Source of the DNA: Branchiostoma floridae
Taxonomy: Eukaryota > Chordata > Leptocardii > Amphioxiformes > Branchiostomatidae
Reading direction: 5' to 3'
NCBI RefSeq assembly: GCF_000003815.2
Contig: NC_049981.1
Location: forward strand, 14,050,217-14,114,216
Length of the DNA stretch: 64,000 bases
Within the stretch, counting starts at the first letter, position 1; each line of letters opens with the position of its first letter. Below the pieces are notes generated by a model, which did no database searches, was not told the DNA's origin, and saw nothing but the letters and a program-made list of their open reading frames with translations. Positions 13,301 through 28,300 of this stretch are shown here, piece after piece. The translations under genes and the position numbers were made by a program.

Positions 13301-16300
13301 GCAGTCATGTCAGTAGCATCTTGACATAAACCGTTGCCACCTTTTGGGATGCATAGGGCGAATCAGCTTTCGTATCGCTGAGTATTTTACGTATTAATGA
13401 CGCTTACTTCTCTAGCATTACTGTCATAATCTGGTTGGTACATACCGACCAGTGAATTGGACGTCTGAGAATGTGATACTTAACTGCCTTTCATAAATAT
13501 TGCTGTATTATTTGTATTCATGTGCGTTGTCATGTTTACCATAGGACAACGTGGCATTGGAATGCCAGGACCACCTGGACCTCCTGGAGAAGGGAGTGAG
13601 TAGACGGCTTGATACTAACAACTACATATCATGTTGGTACTAATATGCTGTAATATAGTGTAACGTGTATATGTTTATGCAGTAAATCTACATTTTGTAA
13701 TATTTCAATATAGTAACTAGGTTAGCTCAAAGCGAAACGGCATGGCCCTGCAACGTTCGTGTACAAAGCTTGGCTGTAAAAAGGCGCACATCCCTTGATC
13801 ACCTTTTTTTAAAACGTCCTATGATTATCAAAAATGTCCCAGTCAAGCCGCTAGTATGAAGCCGCCATGCAATGCAACATTTCAAAGTAGAATCGTTCAG
13901 CTCATCTGCAGCCCAAGCTGCTTAAATTGGCAAAAAAGCAGTGCAAAAAAGGACTCCATTCCGTACTTCACTAATGGTACAAGACTTTTAACCCTGTCCG
14001 GATGTCATATTTCTGAAGAGCCGGGACGTACTGGGGAGAACGGCCCCCCTGGGCTTCCGGGTACCCCTGGACGAGCAGGACCTGTCGGCCCGCCAGGTAG
14101 AGATACTCCACTGTTCTAGTTATGTATGATGACTTTGACATGTCTGATTTCTCAAAGAACCTGGGAAGGACGGTGATAAAGGATCAGCTGGATTGCCGGG
14201 CAGACCCGGAATGCCGGGAAGACCGGGACCACCAGGTACACGGAGAGTAAAACTGTTGGAGTGACACTAACAGAAGACCACGACCATGACCTTTGACATT
14301 TTCTTTTTATATAACAAACACATCAAGAATCTGATAAAGTATGTCTTCTGTAATGTATGTATGTACGGTTGTTTCACATGCACGCATTTGGTACAAAGTA
14401 ATTTTTCTCAACACATTTGTTATCGAGAAATCCTTTGAAGTCATTTGAAGAAAAATTTAACTCTAAAACTATTTTGTGATAAGTTTAATTTGATGTTTAT
14501 ATCTTTTCTGTCTTTCCCTTTTCATCGCATGTTTTTGTGTATCTATATTAACCAAACGTTTAACCTAAGATAATGACACATCTTAACATGAACTATTAAC
14601 GTCCCTCGTTTCTCTGCATAGGTAACCCTGGACAGTCGAAGGAAGGTCCAGAAGGCCCACCTGGTCCACCTGGTACGGACACACCCATAGTTATTTTTAT
14701 ACATCCCCAGTAGATTGTTATCCAATCGAGTAAGATAATCTGCAGATGCCAAAGATTTACATTCTATTTCGAATTATCTATTGTGATTTACCTGTACCAT
14801 GGGATTTGATGTAACTAGCTGTAACATTTTTCAACAGATGTGTTGTCAATAGTAGCGATCATATTGCCACGACGGTTGTAGCAACAAGCCTCTGATGATG
14901 CCAGTGTGGCGTCTACATGTAAACATGTGTGGTAGTCCCGCAGAACATTGCACAGGATAGGTGTCGTGCATAACGTACAATTATATATTCTTGTCTTTTT
15001 CAGGCCCAGCCGGTTTAGGAAGAAGAGGACCCCCCGGTCCACCTGGACCCCCAGGTAGGTAATAGAAGCCTGGGATACAAATTCCCTGGATGTTGCAGGT
15101 AGCAAGGCAGACTTGTATATTGTCGTAAGAAACACTTGTGATTGTGATCAAACGCAATACATTTTACTACTTCAGTGTATATGGTAGTGTAATATGTTTC
15201 TGATCATAGATATCTAAAGTGTGATGTACAACACTATTGCTAAGGAATTCCATGACGTGATATTCATGTTTTTTTTTTTTACCCACAGGAGCGATGAGCC
15301 AAGCAGCACGGCAACCTGGTCCCCCTGGCCTGCCCGGCGACAGAGGCAGACCTGGGCCGCCTGGCGAGCAGGGATCGCCCGGACCAGCAGGTACACCAGC
15401 TAGCATGCCTGTCGGCAACTTGATTTACTTCTGGTTAACAATGTTATACCCCTGTCACATTTGGTGAAAATCGTGAGTAAGACGTCCGATGTTCTCCCGA
15501 TCATCCCGAGATTTTTTCGGGATCGCCGGCGATTTTCAGGGTCGTACGATGGTCGTACATGTCTTAAACATAAGCGACAAGTCGCCGGTGATCTCGCAGA
15601 GCTCGTTACCAAGTCGCCTGTAGATCGTGTAAATCGGATGGCGAACGCCCGTCAATCGGGCGACTTACGCCCGACTTACGTTTGTTTGCAAATATTGAAT
15701 TTCTTTAAATGTGAGGGTAGTTTCTAGTATGTCCGCGCATTCTATTAATTGGTTAAAAAGATTCCGACAGCAAAAGAATAAACATTAATGAATCTCTTGC
15801 ATTTTTGTGAGGAACGTTTTGTGTTACCTTGTCCGCGTGCAAGAGGTCATGGGAGGTTCATTATCATAGATTTATTCACAGATAATCGCATGAACCTCGC
15901 TTAAATGTGACAGGGACCGTTTTTAGGCGAAAATACGCAAGACCCTCTGAAGATCTTAAAATTGGCCGACCTTCTGGCGATCGCGAAGTACGTCCGAAGA
16001 TCGTATAGAATGTGACAGGGTTATAATCAATAACATGTTTATGAGTCAATTTTGTACAAAATGTATTTTTCAATCTTCTTGTTGCTTGGGTGATTTATCA
16101 ATATCTGTATCTTGGTAAATTTGAAACGAAACATCTTGCATTACATTTGAGCCCAAACCAAATGGACTTACGAAACGGACGTAACTATGTTAAGTTGATG
16201 GATTCAATGAAAGTTAGAAAAGACTCTCCCTGACAATGCCTCGGACATCTGTACTAGGTGAACCCGGAACGGGGGAAAAGGGGCACCGAGGAATGCCGGG

Positions 16301-19300
16301 AATGCCGGGGAGAGCAGGTGCTCCCGGACCTCCAGGTATGGTATTTCATTAACCATATTCATATCATCCCACCTTCATGCCATTCCTTAAGGACTACCTG
16401 GTCGTGGCATCAAGGGGCACCAAGGTATGCCGGGGATGCCCGGCCAACAGGGACAACCAGGACCGCCAGGTAACCGATGGAGACGTGGGCTGGAGTCTTT
16501 GTTCACATTTTGTGACTTGTTGGCATCTGTCCATTATTACGTGGACAGAAAAACTGGATGAGAGACTCCAGTAGAGCCTGTTGATTCCTTGCCATCGTCA
16601 ACAGGGAGTCACTCCTCACATCTTGTGACAAAGACACAACTAGCCGTCGAAACGACGAAGGACGAGTATTCTCTGGCACTTTTGCAGCCTTGCTTGACTC
16701 ATTTGGAGTTTATTTCCTCACTTTAACTGCACTTTTGCTTTTACCCGGAATGGGTATTTCAGTTGCACTTGCTTGTTATCAAAGGAGTTATCTGACCTTC
16801 ACATTTCCTCTCTGTAAACGCACTCTTGCACAGACATTTCTTGCATCCATTTTCGTTGATTGATAACAGTAGTCATTATAATAGTAATGACAATAACCTT
16901 TAGTACAAGTAGTGATAGAATTTAGGTCAGTTGACATATGGTTTTTTTCTAGTATTTGTTTTATGTAACGTTATCATTGACTGTCTAAAAGTAGTGCAAT
17001 AATACATTTTGCACCGTAGTCTTGCATGTTAACATAGTTACCTTGATACAAATGTATTTCCTTTGTGAAAACATGTTTAACGAGTTAACATTTAACAATA
17101 AGAAGTGCGGTGTTTACCTTTTTCGTTGAAACGGGAGAGCCATGTTTTCTTCATTAGGACCACCTGGAATCGGAGAAGAAGGACCTCCAGGAAAACAAGG
17201 AAAGGAAGGTACTATTGGCCCATCTCTTAACGGTTCTAGGAAATGTACAGTGACTGCAATGGTTCCCATTCCTTAAAAGTTGATTTGTTGCAAAATGCAC
17301 TGCCGAATATCAATTCAGATTTAGTCATCCTTCGAATGTAATATCTCATTTTTATGCCGGACAGAAAGTACACTTTTGGTGTGTATCTTTCAAAAATGTA
17401 TTTTGCACTGTACGGGTACTTGTGTGGTCATTGATATACAACTAACCTTTCTTTTCATTGCAGGTGAACCGGGTATTGGTATGCCCGGCGAGCCAGGACA
17501 AAGAGGTCCACCTGGTGAGTTACAACATACACCTTCATTTGACGGAAATATGTTTATCGTATGATTTAGATTTTCACTTTATACACAAACATGACTTGAT
17601 TTGGAAAAGCCCCTCTACATATTGACATAATAGGGCAGCAAGGTTAGGTATATTTATTTTAACGAAGGGAGGATGCTAGCGTTAACCATTTGGCAAAATG
17701 GAAGAGTGTAAAAACGTTTTTACATATTTGCTTATGTCGTTTTTTTTCTTTCTTCTTAGGTCCCTCAGGAAAGCTCGGACGCCCCGGTCAGCCCGGACCG
17801 CCAGGTACGTATTGTACCACTATCAAGGTCGTTTTACCTTCAATCCATCGAACATAGTTGGAAAATGTTCTAAATATACTTAATTGCATTTTTAGAAATA
17901 TATCTAAATCTTCATCTATTTAAATGCAAATGTGCTTACCTGAAACCTACTGACCGTATCATTCGTTAAACAGTGGTTCTTGTTCGTATATTCCGCCATA
18001 ATTCTTTTTCTACAGTATCTAATTATAACCAATGGGAAGGCGACATGCCAAACTCACTAATTGTGTTTGTCAAGTATATATCTTGGTAGATACAGACCTG
18101 CTTCTGTTGTGAACTTGACTGGTATCGTCTGCCTTCAGGACCTCCCGGTATCGGACAGCCTGGAAATGATGGACAGGCAGGCCCACCTGGTCCACCTGGA
18201 TCTCCTGGATTCCCAGGTCAGGACAGAATACAATAAGTGTTTGTACATGATTCTTTTTTCCATGATACCAAGAATTGTGCTGACCACAATACCAAAATGA
18301 TTAGTTTTTAAGCTAATAAAATTCATCACAGATTATGTCATCAAAATGTTTTTTGAAGTAACGTACTCAAATGCAATTGTATGGTCCTCCTTTAGGCTCA
18401 CCTGGTGAGGGAAAGAGAGGTTCACCTGGAAGATCAGGCCAACCTGGACCACCTGGACCACCAGGAGCTGCAGGTAAAGTCACATGTCTATGACAGACTG
18501 ATACAATACTGATTGGAACTTTACTTTATAGTATAACTGGCATATACTAGGCTTTCAAGCCTTACCCTCAAGCCTAAGCTATCCTTGTTTTGGACGATAT
18601 GTTGTAACTTGTTTCAATTTGTTCCTGATGGTACACTTCGGACAGTTGAAATGAAAACATTATTTTGCTAATATGATACTGATGTCTGTAGCACAAGTAT
18701 TATTTACCGAACCTTATAATTTGATAAGGTTAATCATTTATGCTCTGATATCTGTTTTGAAGGAAAACCAGGAATAGGAAAACCAGGCCGCACAGGAGAG
18801 CCAGGACCTCGAGGAGACAAGGGTACATAGATGTATTTTTTTTTCTGAAAAATATCAGTATATTTTGGGATACTTTACAGTCCGTATTTTATACCTAACG
18901 TCGTGCTGGTGCTCATTCTTTCCGTGTGTCATAAGTCTTACGTGATGTCACAGCATTTTTCGAACGTCCATTCCCACAGGTGATGATGGCGTGGGCACCC
19001 CTGGCCCACGTGGTCCCCCAGGTCTCCCTGGTCTTCCAGCTCCAGCTGTAGACCTATCAGGTAAATCATGTTACATCAACTTCCCATTGCAATATGCGTG
19101 ACTTTAATCAGCAAAAAAAAAACACCTCTCCATATCAGATTTAAAAGTTTGAATTGCCATTAGTGTTAAATGTCAAAACGCTCACATTGTTATCAAAACC
19201 AGAAAACCTTGAACGATATCTGTGAGAGGTTTTCGGCAGAAAAACCTGTATTTCGAGGTGTCGAAGGCGCAGATATTCTGAATTCCGTATATTGTTGACA

Positions 19301-22300
19301 TACTGTGTTCCTTTCTACTCGTTGTTAAACTATATACGTACCCAACATGTATTTGTTTTACAGCTCTTGCAGGTGCACTTGCCAAGCAGATGCCAAGTCC
19401 GAAGGGAATACGAGGACCACCCGGTCCACCAGGTTTGACCTTTTCATCTTTCTCTCTTAATCATGATCACTTTGTTGGGCTTAAAATGTCAGTTTGATTT
19501 TCTGTGGCCTTGTAGTATTTTGCAGCAGAATAAAGCATTATTTCTGGATATAATGATGGAATATCAACATGATGATATTAACGACATTTGTAAAATGACG
19601 CATATTGGTCCGTAAAGATCTTGAGTTATCGTGACTGAAAATACTGCTTTAATACTGCTCTAATAGTTAACTTATTTTACTGTTTTACACTTTGTCATGC
19701 TGTAGAATTGTTGGCATGTTATTCCGCACTATCAGCGAGGATTGTATTTTAGACGACGAGATTGACGTATGGGGAGAAGCTTTCACCTTCTGTCGAACAA
19801 GTGCTTTGCATCCCTCCTACCAACTAAATTAGCACTTTACTTCATTTACATTACATATGCATCTTCCAATTTAGTACGCATCTTATCCACTTTGTCTTGT
19901 TACACAGGATCCCCAGCATTGCAATTCCCTGTGTTAGGATGTCATATAACAGCATTCCCTCCTGCATTTACCGTCGTATGCCCGTTCTCACCCTCACTAT
20001 TTCCCGCATTCCAGGAATTCAAACTGTCTTTTGCATCCTCTGATAACGCAGACAGCGATGTCTGACAAGAGACCTCCTTTCGTCACATATGAACATCTCA
20101 GAGGACGCCATACTAACAGCACAGAACAACATTGACCAATAAGGAAGCTTCGTGACTTTGACGAACAAACCTAATGGAGGACTAGAGACAAAACTAAGTT
20201 TGAATATTTGAACTTTCTAACAGGTCCTTAAAGCGTTGGAACGTTATTTAACGGATGTTCACATTTTCTTAGGTTCCCCCGGCTCACCAGGATCAGGAGG
20301 ACGCGGTTCACCCGGCCCTCCAGGAGAACCAGGTTTCTTTTGCTTCTGACCCTTTAATATTAAGAATTGTGAATAAAGATTAAGCGCCGGCTCTTTAACT
20401 TCCTGCCCCTAGGTCTTCCCGGCAGGTCAGGGAGAGGACGGCCCGGTAGACCCGGTCCACCGGGAAACCAAGGTGACCGTTAACTGGAACCGTCCCATAG
20501 GATCGTAGACTTGACACTAACTCTGCACCAGCTGTTGATTGGGCTTAGACCTCTTTTCATAGTGTAGTGTAGAAGTCATTTGGCTGAAGAGAACAAGACA
20601 ATATTTCAAACTTGTTTCAAATGATGGCCTATTGGGACGGCTCCATATCCTCGCACAGTGTTAGCCACTGACGCTGCAATAGCTTCACCCTGCACGATAG
20701 CCGGTAGGATTAACATATTATGCTTGCTTACCGTGCGAAACTGACTGGTGGCTATGGCTGAACCAAAATATTTCTGACAGCGATATTAGCCGTAACTAAT
20801 GATAGAAACAAAAGACACGATAATAGACAATAGTCCTCTTTTAAGGCGTATGGCCAATAGCGGCCAACTTGATTTATTTAGTTTCCCCAATGCACCGCAC
20901 GGACTAATATTCTTCAGGAAAAGTTTTTCTAGCATATTGATCAGTTGGTTTTGCTACATACGTGGCTACTAGAGACCAATTGTAAGAAAACGTATCTCAG
21001 ATTTCGCTTGTCTCAATAGTCAGGAAGTATGTCCGAAACGATTAGAAAGGAGCTCCATATAATTTATAAACGTTGGCAACTTTCAACTATTCTGTCAGGA
21101 ATTAAAAGAAAAAGAACATCGACAAAAACGACAAAATACTATCCAGCTAGGTCTTTACCGTAGGAAATGGTGAGTGGAAGCAAGACTTCATGATGTGTGG
21201 TGTTATTTGTATAAACTGAATGTATTAACGATTTTGCCTGGCTATAACCTTTTCTACTTCAGGACCTCCTGGGCCCATGTCACCCGCAGGAGCAGGTGGG
21301 GGTAAGTACAAAAACGTTTTGTTCCTTATTAAATCAATACAGTATGAAGTAGCAATGCACGTATCTCTAAACAAAGATTTAATCTGAATGTTTTGATGTG
21401 AACAAAGTAAGCAAGTTTGGATTTGTATATTGTTTGTAATTTCGTATTTAAAATTATCTTCTATTTGATACTAGAAGAACCTTAATCACCAGGATCCTAG
21501 ATTTTGGATTAGATTACAATAAAGTCTAACCGCTGTCTACATTGAGCTGTACTTGGTTTTGAAAGTATGAAAAAACATTTAAAAGAAATTGTTGTGAAGG
21601 TTGGGCAAAGCAAAATGTATCTTAGTTTTCAACACAACTTGTGTTCGTATGGTGTTTGAACTTTTACTAGATTACAGGCTATGTCATTTGGTAAAACGTC
21701 AGCGTTAACGTCCAACTAAGCGCTTTCTCGTTATCATCTAGAACAAATGTTTTATTGTATTAGTTTGTCTATGTTGTATTCTCCCATCAATACACGAACT
21801 CACCCCCAATTAAACATTGCATATTCAAAAAAGATGTACCATTCCCTGTCGAGCACCAACCCATACATGTATTCAACCCTACCTTGAAAGACTAATGACA
21901 TCCACAATACAAGACAAGGAACAAGCCCAATTTTTACCCTCAGCAACTGATGCTACGAATTGCAACTCAATGTTGTCCAAGTCGCCTATCCCGTATACCT
22001 ACGCAAGATGCTTTTGTTAGCAAGCCCATCCTTGACAAATCGAAAACAAGAAGATTGTTTGTTGCTTCATATTGATACAGAATTGTGTACATTCTGGATT
22101 CATAGTCTTTTTGATGCTTGGCTTTTCTAAATGCACTGGGTCTTTCGAACCCAATATGCTTGCCTTCTGGCGGGTAGCTCCAATGTGCCTTGGTCAAACG
22201 GAGAAAGGACTATGTTTCCGGCTAAATATGACTTCAACTGCTGACAAAGTTTTTCTTCTTTCCAATCCATGGTTGTCTTCCACCTGCCTGGCTTCCACCC

Positions 22301-25300
22301 TCCCTCATCACCCCTCTCATCTCTTGATCCTCCGCACAACCCGCCACTGGACTGCATCCGGGACTTGGACCCTCCAGAACTCACATTATTTTTACACCAA
22401 GTCAACTTATCTCCCATTTCGAGTTTACGTCCTCCTTTTTTAGTATTACGTTGCATTTTTCGTTACCCATCCTTACACGTATTCCTTTGTGTCATCCCGA
22501 TATGCTTACCCCTGTTACGTACCATTTTTGTTGAAGCATGGATAAGTCAAAGAACCTCAACGATCATCATCACAATCGTTTTGACGCTGAAAGCAGTGTC
22601 GAATGTCTCTGTAACTTCATTTCAACGTAATAGGTTCAGAGTTCAACAATACTAGAAAATGTTGGGGAACTTTATGGCTTGACCTTCAACTATTGGCATG
22701 AACTGAAAAGAAATTACTGCTTCACTAAACGAAGATTTCATATTTGCAACCAAAAAAAAGCATTTAACCGTATGTCTTTGGCTGCCAGAAATTATGGACA
22801 TTTCATACAGTTCATAAAGATGTTTTTCAAAATCGTCAGAGAGAGTGATACTGAAACAGTTTTTAGTTGCGTAGATATTCACATGCTTAACCCCCGAGCC
22901 ACATTTTGGATACAGGACCCCCAGGCCCATCTGGCGCACCAGGCCCACCTGGTCCACCTGGTACGTATTGATGCGATTATTTTCGTCATATCATAATATT
23001 ATTACATATCTTCTCAGAAATTACTGTACTACATTAGTGGTATGTGCATAATCAATGTCCATCGTCAAAATATGCTATTGCAAAGTTGTGAAATCTTTTA
23101 GGATTATCGTTGACGATTTTCGGTAGGTATCTAGCTAGTTAAACTAATGAGTATGTAATAATCTATCTGCAGGCCCGTCTGGACAGGGCATGCCTGGCCC
23201 ATCCGGCCCCCCTGGACCACTTGGCCCGCCTGGACCCGGAGGACCTCCCGGTAGGACCTTACGCTGAAGTACAACATGATTGTTGGGGCTTATTCCAGTT
23301 TTTTTCTCTTCATGTTAAAAAAAATGCATTATTTGACAACGCTAAGTTCATTTGACAGATAGATAAATGTAATTTCACATGCAACGTACACTATAAGTGA
23401 TGTAAGTGGTTGATAAGTGGTAGATGTTGAGTAGATGTTCTCCCCATAATATATGATCCTTTCAATACGCGGCCATGGATGCCCATTGAGGCTCATGATC
23501 ATGGCTTAGATATACCTCAGCACATATACAGAAATAACAAAAGACTACAAAAGATATTAATGACTGCTTTTCTTATATACTTTCAGGACCACCTGGAACT
23601 GGACTCAAGGGTGACCGTGGTCCCCCTGGCCCCCCTGGAGGAGACGGTACGTCATGATCCAGTCTATCGTACATTTCCACATCAACAGTGCACTACTAAT
23701 TACGACTACTTACATGTGCAGTGCTGCATTGATCCGTGTTGTTTTCCCTTATTGATCACTGGAAAGAATAAGATACGACAAATTTGACTTGAAAGCAGCC
23801 AAAATGTTATGCATTGTACATCATCAACGTGAAAGAGTGATACCCATTTTCAATATTTTCAGTGACCTTTTGACCGTCTAACTGAATGATTGAAGTGAAC
23901 CAGAAACTTAACGACCAAAGCCAGCAATACTAGTGCATGTCGTTTTGTAATTGCTAACGTTAAAGCTTTTAATTCTTTCAAAGGTCTTTCAAAGATATGT
24001 AGTTTGTTGAAAACGTAGCGGTAATTGCATGCCGTAGTAGGAAAATAAGCTAATTACACAGGGAAAAACTGCCCAGGAGTTGCATCATGTTCCTGGTATT
24101 GTGCTATTCCGACAAGAATGAAGTAGGGATGAAGATCATTTTTGGCTGACTAGCACAACAGAACAGAATCGGCCAATTGGGTACTAATTTCCTGTGTTGC
24201 CGTAATTGACCAACGCGCACCCAGCACTTGCTGCAGTAGGCTCTGCATGTCACCCACCACATCTATATGTATATTTCGCACTTGCCATCACCACATTGTT
24301 TCCAACATGTAATACGTGGTACCCTGCATTTACGTGATGAACATTGCGATCACCCATCGTTGCACAACTATTCTTGGGCGATATCTTTATTTGATACCTG
24401 ATCTCGCCTACGAGGAAATGAAAGAAATAGCAGTCAGTTTCAGTTGATTATAGTGCCATGTTTTCTCAAATTTCATTCCGAGCAATATTTTGCCAAAGTT
24501 GTGCAATATGAGTGGTCAACTTGAGAGGGGCATACACTGACTGCTCAAGTTGGAGTATGTTCATGTTTTATCCATTATGTCATTTCAAGTTCCTATTTTG
24601 TATTGCCTGCTTATCCTTCATCATATGTTGTGATACAACGTCCGTCAGCAGTCCCAGTTTTACACCAACCGCCCGTGCAACTGTGCATTGAACATTATGA
24701 ATCTTTTGGACCGATTCAAACAAAGAGGAACGAAAATATAAGAAGTCATAGAAAACTGAGAAAGGAAACCAGTGGACTGCTATCAGGCGTCGTTCCGGTT
24801 ATCATGTTTTCCATGTTTTTCGTGTCATAAGCACCAGGTACTCTACATGTGTTCTCTGTTTTTGAGCTTTGCCTACTCCACTGCTCACCTGACATGTTAT
24901 TGGTAAGTCCTATGACGGGGGCCTATTGCATCGCACCTCCATGCAAAACATCGCAATTTTCATTCTTATGCTTCATGACATTTCAGTACAATGTTACAGT
25001 ACGTACAGTGTTAAGATAACGGGCGGGTACAAGACGTGGGACGTGATTATTGACGGATTGTCTCGGGAATAAAGCACGTTAAGACAAATACGTTACTGCG
25101 ATGCTTGGTAAGGCGTGGACTATGCTATTGTTGCTATACATACATACATATAAAATGTTAACTCTTTTATAAATATAGGCGAAGAATTGAAGAATATGGA
25201 CTTAATCCACTTTTACAATGTCTCTCTCTATATATATTAATATCTATCTCTCTGTATATATGAATTTTTGGTATAAGTAGTACGTCAAATATTGAATGGC

Positions 25301-28300
25301 AATTGCATGCTTAGTCATATAAACGTTCAGCTTTGATGTGTGGAAGACTAGTAGTAGCGATTTCTTCGTCTGATGTGGTTGATAGTTCAGACTGTTATAC
25401 CCATTACTGAATACCGGTACGTGCTTGTGTATAGGTACTGGCCCAGGCCCTAACGGAGGGCCGGGACCCAAAGGAGATCCCGGACCAGGGGGACCCCCCG
25501 GACCAGGAGGACCTCCAGGTGAAAAAGTCGTTAATGTCTTTAATTATAGTTAATTATAAGTGTGTGTAACGTTTGAACGTTTTGCAAGTAAGAGACCAAC
25601 GAGAGGTAGATGAATAGTTGGCATTACAAAATTCATAATTCCAAAGGAACCGTTAGGAAGGGTGCTAACGTTCTTTTCATCTCTTCCAGGACCTAATGGA
25701 CCACCTGGACCACCTGGTGAGTATTTTTTATTTTGCTTTTGCAATGTGTTAAGCGTGTGATCAGGTGACAGGGATATTGTAATATGCAAAATTATAGAGG
25801 TAAATTGTTGGCATCGTCTAAAGCAGTAAGTATTTGCTTATCTCATTCATTAAAAACATTCGAGCCCTAGAAGATCTGTATTATTTTTAAAGTACAAAGT
25901 TATTAATAGAAAAAATGTAAGGTGATGATGGTACTAAGGATATTGGAATATTTTGCAATGTAATGTAGTTTACTGAATGTTTACAAATTTTAGTCATTGA
26001 GATAAACTATGTTACCACCTGCTTTGCCGTCCCATCCGTTTTGCATTGTAGATTCGAAGTAAGAAATAAACAAATGTTTGAAATAACAGGACCATCAGGA
26101 ATTGGATTGCCGGGACCGCAAGGTCCACCTGGCCCTGGAGGACCACCAGGTAACCACACATTCTTGACCTTTCTCTTCTCGTATGCGTCTTTTGTTGTTA
26201 CTAAACCTGTGCCGTCATTCTTTTGGACTTTTTGTGGATAGTTGTGTTGTATAATCGGACAAAACAGTGGTAAAGTGATTATGTGGTAGACTTGAAGAAA
26301 TTTGTCGCTCTCTCTGGAGATGATTTCACTGGTAGTCTGACAGTATCCGCCGTCTTTTTCCAATTGCAATGACGTAATCTACTGGTGTTTGTGTTCACAG
26401 GACCGCAAGGCGTCGGACTGAAGGGTGACCCAGGCCCCATCGGCGGGCCAGGGCCTCAGGGACCACCTGGTCCACCAGGTGACACATAAGACCGGGCTTA
26501 GCATGCCATTTCTATCCTTATGAGGGTTGTGAAGGGTTCCTTATTCATCCATATACATTTTGCTTCTGAAGTTTCCAAAAGAAATTAATCTAAATTTCAT
26601 GTATTTGCTCTTATCTCGTGCATGCAGTTGTCCTCAAAGGTCAATTGGTATCTGTAGCAGGTGTGAAATAATGCGAAAGTTGTAAACTAGTAGCTGTAAG
26701 ATTAGGTAAGAAACAGTTTTATAGTACATTACAGTGAGATTTATGACGTGGATAAGAATGAATGATTCACTATGACTGCGCAAAATAGGTATTCTCTGTC
26801 TCCGTTTCCGATAAGGTGTACACCATCCAGCTCAAACCGTATGTCTTGCCATCACCAGCTTATTAATGAGTCTTTCGCAGGTCCTACTCCTACAGGCCCA
26901 GGAGTTGAAGGCCCTGCTGGACCTCAAGGACCCCCTGGCCCTCTTGGACCGCCAGGTTGTTACATTCCCATTGAATATTTCGGTATTTAGGTCTACCAGG
27001 GATTGGAGAGAAAGGAGACATTGGCCAGCCGGGAGAACCAGGGGAACCTGGCCAAAGGGGCCCCAGAGGTAGGCACCTGTTCACTGGTGAAAGTTATGGA
27101 GATGCAAGTTCCGTCCTTGTCACTGAAACATGCCCTCGTCTCTACTGAACATTTATTTATTTATTTATTTCATCTTGAAACAGATGGGTAGCCCCTACAA
27201 CAGTGCATGCGTCTTTACATAGTTGCAGTTGCTTCACCATGCTTCCTGTACCTGGAAATTTTATAGAATGCGTTCCACCGTTATCATGGATCAATTACCT
27301 GTTTTTTTTTTTCCTAGTCGTATCCAGTTTTAATTACCGCGAATAGAAATAACACGCAAACTTCGTGCCTTTCCAAACATATCAAGTTCCATTGGCAGAC
27401 TTTTGTTACCTTCGCGAAGAAGGTTATATTTTTGGTCAAGGCCTCATGCTGTGTCCCTATATGTACCGGTTGCGGAAAGGAAGGTGGTTTTTGAAAATGG
27501 TTGGCGTAGCCTTTTTCCGTCAGGTCGGTATACGTAGCGGGCCGAATGTGTCCGTCCGCTTTTATTTGTATAACTCGAGGAGCCTTCAATGGATTCTGAA
27601 GATATTTGGTAGGTAGGTAGGGGTCAGGAAAACGAAGATGAAGTTCAATAATGGGCCCCCTGGCGGCTCCCTAAGATTCTGCAGCAAAACTTTCAATTTT
27701 GACATATCGTATTCTGGACATGCTGTGGTCGTGATTTTTGAGTGGTAGATAGCCTAAGTGATGACTTGCACATTGTAATACTAATTATGCAAATCAACAG
27801 CTAATATCCATGATTAATGAGGAAAGTTCATAAATCCACTGAATTCCATGATAGGACTTTCAAACTTGTTGCATTCTTTTGGGCTGAAAGGTGCTTTAGA
27901 TAATAATCTACGCGGTGGTTTTAAGTTCCATGCACCGTAGTCTCTTATTGCCATGGAAAAATGTTCGCGGTGGTTTTGAGTTCGCGGTGGCCAAAGCCTC
28001 CTATCATCATTTACTATTCGGTCTAGCAGAGACATGATTTTAACAAAGCAATATGAAAGTTGCGCTGGAAAGTATCACAACAGTATACAAAATTCCATTG
28101 TCACCTGTTCGCCAAGAAGGTTATGTTTTTGGTAGCATTTGTGGGTTTGTGAGGAACACACGTTCATGCAGTCATTTGCTATTGGGGTAGGTACTATTTA
28201 GTAATACATGAATAAGACCTTAAAGTCTTAAATAAAGGCATGATTATTTGGCGAAGGGATGTGTTCGTCGAACTCTAGTTTGTCTTATTTTGAATGTCAA

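Noticed and set aside
19769-20065. 98-codon + frame and possible exon starting GATCCCCAGC
   Set aside because: No usable GT donor and no Gly-X-Y; lies in an intron.
22127-22655. Overlapping frames of 101-128 codons on both strands
   Set aside because: No family resemblance; pyrimidine-rich intron.
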